Positions 5,288-6,841 of a stretch of DNA of 6,841 nt are shown piece after piece. The notes under the pieces are model-generated. The model was not told where the DNA came from, did no database searches, and was given only the letters and a program-made list of their open reading frames with translations. The position numbers and the translations under genes are program-made. The number at the start of each line of letters is the position of its first letter. Position 1 is the first letter of the stretch. The DNA comes from Chloroflexota bacterium (GTDB lineage: Bacteria; Chloroflexota; Anaerolineae; 4572-78; J111), in contig RFJF01000014.1 in assembly GCA_003695455.1 (NCBI GenBank), positions 1-6,841 of the forward strand, in the 5' to 3' direction.

Positions 5288-6069
5288 GCCGGGCCGTGCC
5301 CCCCACTGAACGCCCCTCAACCACGGCCATCCAGTCGGTGCAGCGGGCCGCCGCTATTTTGCGCTGTTTTACCAAAGCCGACTCTGATTTGGGGGTTACC
5401 ACCATCAGCAAAGAGCTGGGGCTGCACAAAAGTACCGTCTCGCGGCTGCTGTCAACCTTGCAGCAAGAGGGGTACGTGGAGCGGAACCCGGAAACCGGCA
5501 AGTACCGGCTGGGGCTGGCGCTGGTTACGCTGGCCGGCATTGTGCTGGAGCGGATTGATTTGCGAACCGTGGCCCGGCCCCATCTCAACAAACTGGCCGA
5601 AGCCACGCAGGAAACGGTCAACATTGTGGTACTGAGCGGCGCCGAGTGTATGAATATTGGCAGCGCCGCCAGCCCCCGGCCCATTCAGTACGTAGGCCGA
5701 ATTGGCCGCCGCACGCCGCTGCACTGCACGGCGGCGGGCAAGGTTCTGCTGGCCCACGCCCCGCCGGAAGATTTGCACACCCTGCTGCCCGAAACCCTGC
5801 CCCGTTTTACCCAAAACACCATTGTTCAGCGTGACATTTTGGAGGATTACCTGCCGGACATTCGGGCGCAGGGATACGCCGTGTCAGACCAGGAACATCA
5901 GGAAGGATTGAGCGCCATCGCCGCACCCATTTTTGACCACACCGGACGGGTGCAGGCAGCGGTGACGGTTTCCGGCCCCACATTTCGCATGGGGCCGGAA
6001 AAAATGGGCGCATTTGCCGACGCTGTGCGCGCCACCGCCGCCGAAATTTCCGCGCAGTTGGGCGGGTAA
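5284..6069 (+). CDS. IclR-family transcriptional regulator
   Basis: A 261-residue regulator of the usual IclR length. The N-terminal winged helix-turn-helix spans about residues 15-78, with the recognition region TTISKELGLHKSTVSRLL at 39-56 and the wing YVERNPETGKYRLG at 64-77. The C-terminal effector-binding domain (about 93-258) contains the IclR signature PLHCTAAGKVLLA (145-157) and GLSAIAAPIFDHTGRVQAAV (208-227). Its GTG start overlaps the previous stop as GTGA, a sign of translational coupling. A second GTG at 5296 is a possible alternative start. As the last gene of the operon it most likely senses the substrate or a demethylated product and controls this operon, including itself. Whether it activates or represses cannot be told. 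Its stop lies only 2 nt from the convergent gene's stop. Confidence 0.93.
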   Translation: MSRAVPPTERPSTTAIQSVQRAAAILRCFTKADSDLGVTTISKELGLHKSTVSRLLSTLQQEGYVERNPETGKYRLGLALVTLAGIVLERIDLRTVARPHLNKLAEATQETVNIVVLSGAECMNIGSAASPRPIQYVGRIGRRTPLHCTAAGKVLLAHAPPEDLHTLLPETLPRFTQNTIVQRDILEDYLPDIRAQGYAVSDQEHQEGLSAIAAPIFDHTGRVQAAVTVSGPTFRMGPEKMGAFADAVRATAAEISAQLGG

Positions 6070-6071
6070 AA

Positions 6072-6647
6072 CTACCCCCTGCCCATGCCGAACTCCTGCC
6101 CGGCATCCCACAGAATATCCCAAAAATACTGCCCCAACGGGCGGGCTACCAGAAGATAGTAGACCGGCGTTTCACCCTCGTCGCAGCGCACCACGAGGGT
6201 TTTTATTTTGGCGGCGCTGGTCTGTTTGGCCTGCATCGAGGGAAAAACCGTGGTGTGAAAATCAAGCCCGCAGATTTTGCTCAGCGCCTCGGCGGCGTCC
6301 GGGCCGGAGAGCTTGAGCACCGCCTGCCCGTGAGTCACGTCGGTGGCGTAGCCGCGCGGCGGGTCGCCCAGCGCCCCGGCGGCGGGTAGGGTTGCCCCCG
6401 CCGTGGTGCCAAACATGATGAGTTCGGCCGGGGTGAGCCGCGCCAGCAGACTATCACCGGTGGCAACAACCTCGCCGGGGTGGGCCGGCAGGGTGGCAAC
6501 GTGGTTTTGCAGCGCGGCGCTCACATCGCCCTGCATCAAAATGACGGGCGCACCGCTCACATCGGCCAGTCGCAGACCACCGTCTCCGGCGGCGGCGCGT
6601 TCCGGCGCGGCAATGGGGCTTTGAAAAATTGGATTGTAGTCAGCCAT
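6072..6647 (-). CDS. soxG: Sarcosine oxidase gamma subunit-like protein
   Basis: A 191-residue protein with the layout of the gamma subunit of heterotetrameric sarcosine oxidase, a small relative of the GcvT folate-binding fold. Recognisable pieces (counted from the ATG at 6647) are LRLADVSG near 25-32, the LLARLTPAELIMFG strand-turn near 67-80, DVTHGQAVLKLSGPDAAEAL at about 103-122, FPSMQAKQTSAAKIKTLVV near 135-153, and the C-terminal LLVARPLGQYFWDILWDAGQEFG. Gamma contributes to the enzyme assembly that oxidises sarcosine to glycine and yields methylene-tetrahydrofolate. The ATG at 6647 is chosen over the adjacent ATG at 6650 because GGAG stands 6 nt away rather than 3. The gene follows the alpha-subunit end by 10 nt, matching the usual soxA-soxG order. 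It converges on the IclR gene with a 2-nt gap. Confidence 0.75.
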   Translation of the reverse strand: MADYNPIFQSPIAAPERAAAGDGGLRLADVSGAPVILMQGDVSAALQNHVATLPAHPGEVVATGDSLLARLTPAELIMFGTTAGATLPAAGALGDPPRGYATDVTHGQAVLKLSGPDAAEALSKICGLDFHTTVFPSMQAKQTSAAKIKTLVVRCDEGETPVYYLLVARPLGQYFWDILWDAGQEFGMGRG

Positions 6648-6653
6648 CATTAT

Positions 6654-6659
6654 CTCCTC
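6654..6659 (-). promoter_or_regulatory. Ribosome binding site GAGGAG overlapping the upstream stop codon
   Basis: On the minus strand the TGA stop of the upstream gene (6660-6658) shares bases with GAGGAG, which precedes the paired ATG ATG (6650, 6647). This indicates coupled translation of the two subunits. Confidence 0.65.
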
Positions 6660-6841
6660 AACTGGTTAGCCGTTCCCCGGCGGGGTCGTAAAACGGAAGC
6701 GGAACCACTTTGCCCCGGTGCAACTCGCCACGAACGCGAACGTCAAACTCGTGGCCCGGCTCGGCCTGCTCCACCGGCAGCCAGCACAGGCCGATGGATT
6801 GCTGCAGGGTGGGGCTAAAGCGCGAGCTTGTTACCCGGCCA
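6658..6841 (-). CDS. soxA: C-terminal end of a GcvT-like subunit, probably sarcosine oxidase alpha (partial)
   Basis: Only the last 60 residues lie in the window, entering from the right edge and ending at TGA (6660-6658). They start GRVTSSRFSPTLQQSIGL and end PFYDPAGERLTS. This is the typical C-terminal barrel of GcvT-related proteins: G-x-V-T-S, S-P-T-L, I-G-L/I-A-L, then a beta-strand pair and the closing YDPxGERL motif. Alpha subunits of heterotetrameric sarcosine oxidase end this way. So do dimethylglycine dehydrogenases and aminomethyltransferases. The gamma-like gene 10 nt downstream favours sarcosine oxidase alpha. The FAD/NAD-binding and folate domains are outside the window, so the assignment rests on this tail and the neighbour. 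Confidence 0.7.
   Translation of the reverse strand, partial: GRVTSSRFSPTLQQSIGLCWLPVEQAEPGHEFDVRVRGELHRGKVVPLPFYDPAGERLTS

Overview
The window looks like a chromosomal stretch from a Gram-negative-type or Chloroflexota-like bacterium of moderately high GC. The Chloroflexota (Anaerolineae-like) guess rests on the gene set, on a small 65-residue protein of a kind I recall from that phylum, and on degenerate short repeats between genes. It is inference, not proof. The left 1.8 kb is visibly more AT-rich than the catabolic cluster on the right.

Left part (1-1194, minus strand): three genes reading leftwards. They encode a 65-residue small protein, a 198-residue three-helix membrane protein with a soluble C-terminal domain, and the start of another membrane protein that runs off the window. 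None can be given a function. A perfect 10-bp inverted repeat covers the stop codon of the second gene.

Middle part (1195-1841): about 650 bases with no clear large gene. It holds a strong hairpin with adjoining direct repeats, a possible 55-codon ORF, and a good sigma70-type promoter (TTGACA, 16-bp spacer, TAAAAT). That promoter would give the downstream operon a leader of about 175 nt.

Catabolic operon (1842-6069, plus strand): a corrinoid protein, an MttB-superfamily methyltransferase with no in-frame amber codon (so not the pyrrolysine type), a pterin-binding methyltetrahydrofolate:corrinoid methyltransferase, and an IclR-family regulator whose start overlaps the previous stop by 4 nt. 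The first three form a complete three-component methyl-transfer system: quaternary amine to Co(I)-corrinoid to tetrahydrofolate. Glycine betaine or a related N-methylated compound is the most likely substrate.

Right end (6072-6841, minus strand): a sarcosine oxidase gamma-like subunit, preceded by the C-terminal end of the alpha (GcvT-like) subunit. These converge on the IclR gene with only 2 nt between stop codons. Demethylation of betaine gives dimethylglycine. Further demethylation and oxidation of sarcosine would deliver more one-carbon units to folate. The two convergent blocks therefore read as one pathway for stripping methyl groups from betaine-type compounds. An unusual detail is that the methyltransferase N-terminus and the folate methyltransferase C-terminus both carry tails built from x-Arg-Arg triplets.
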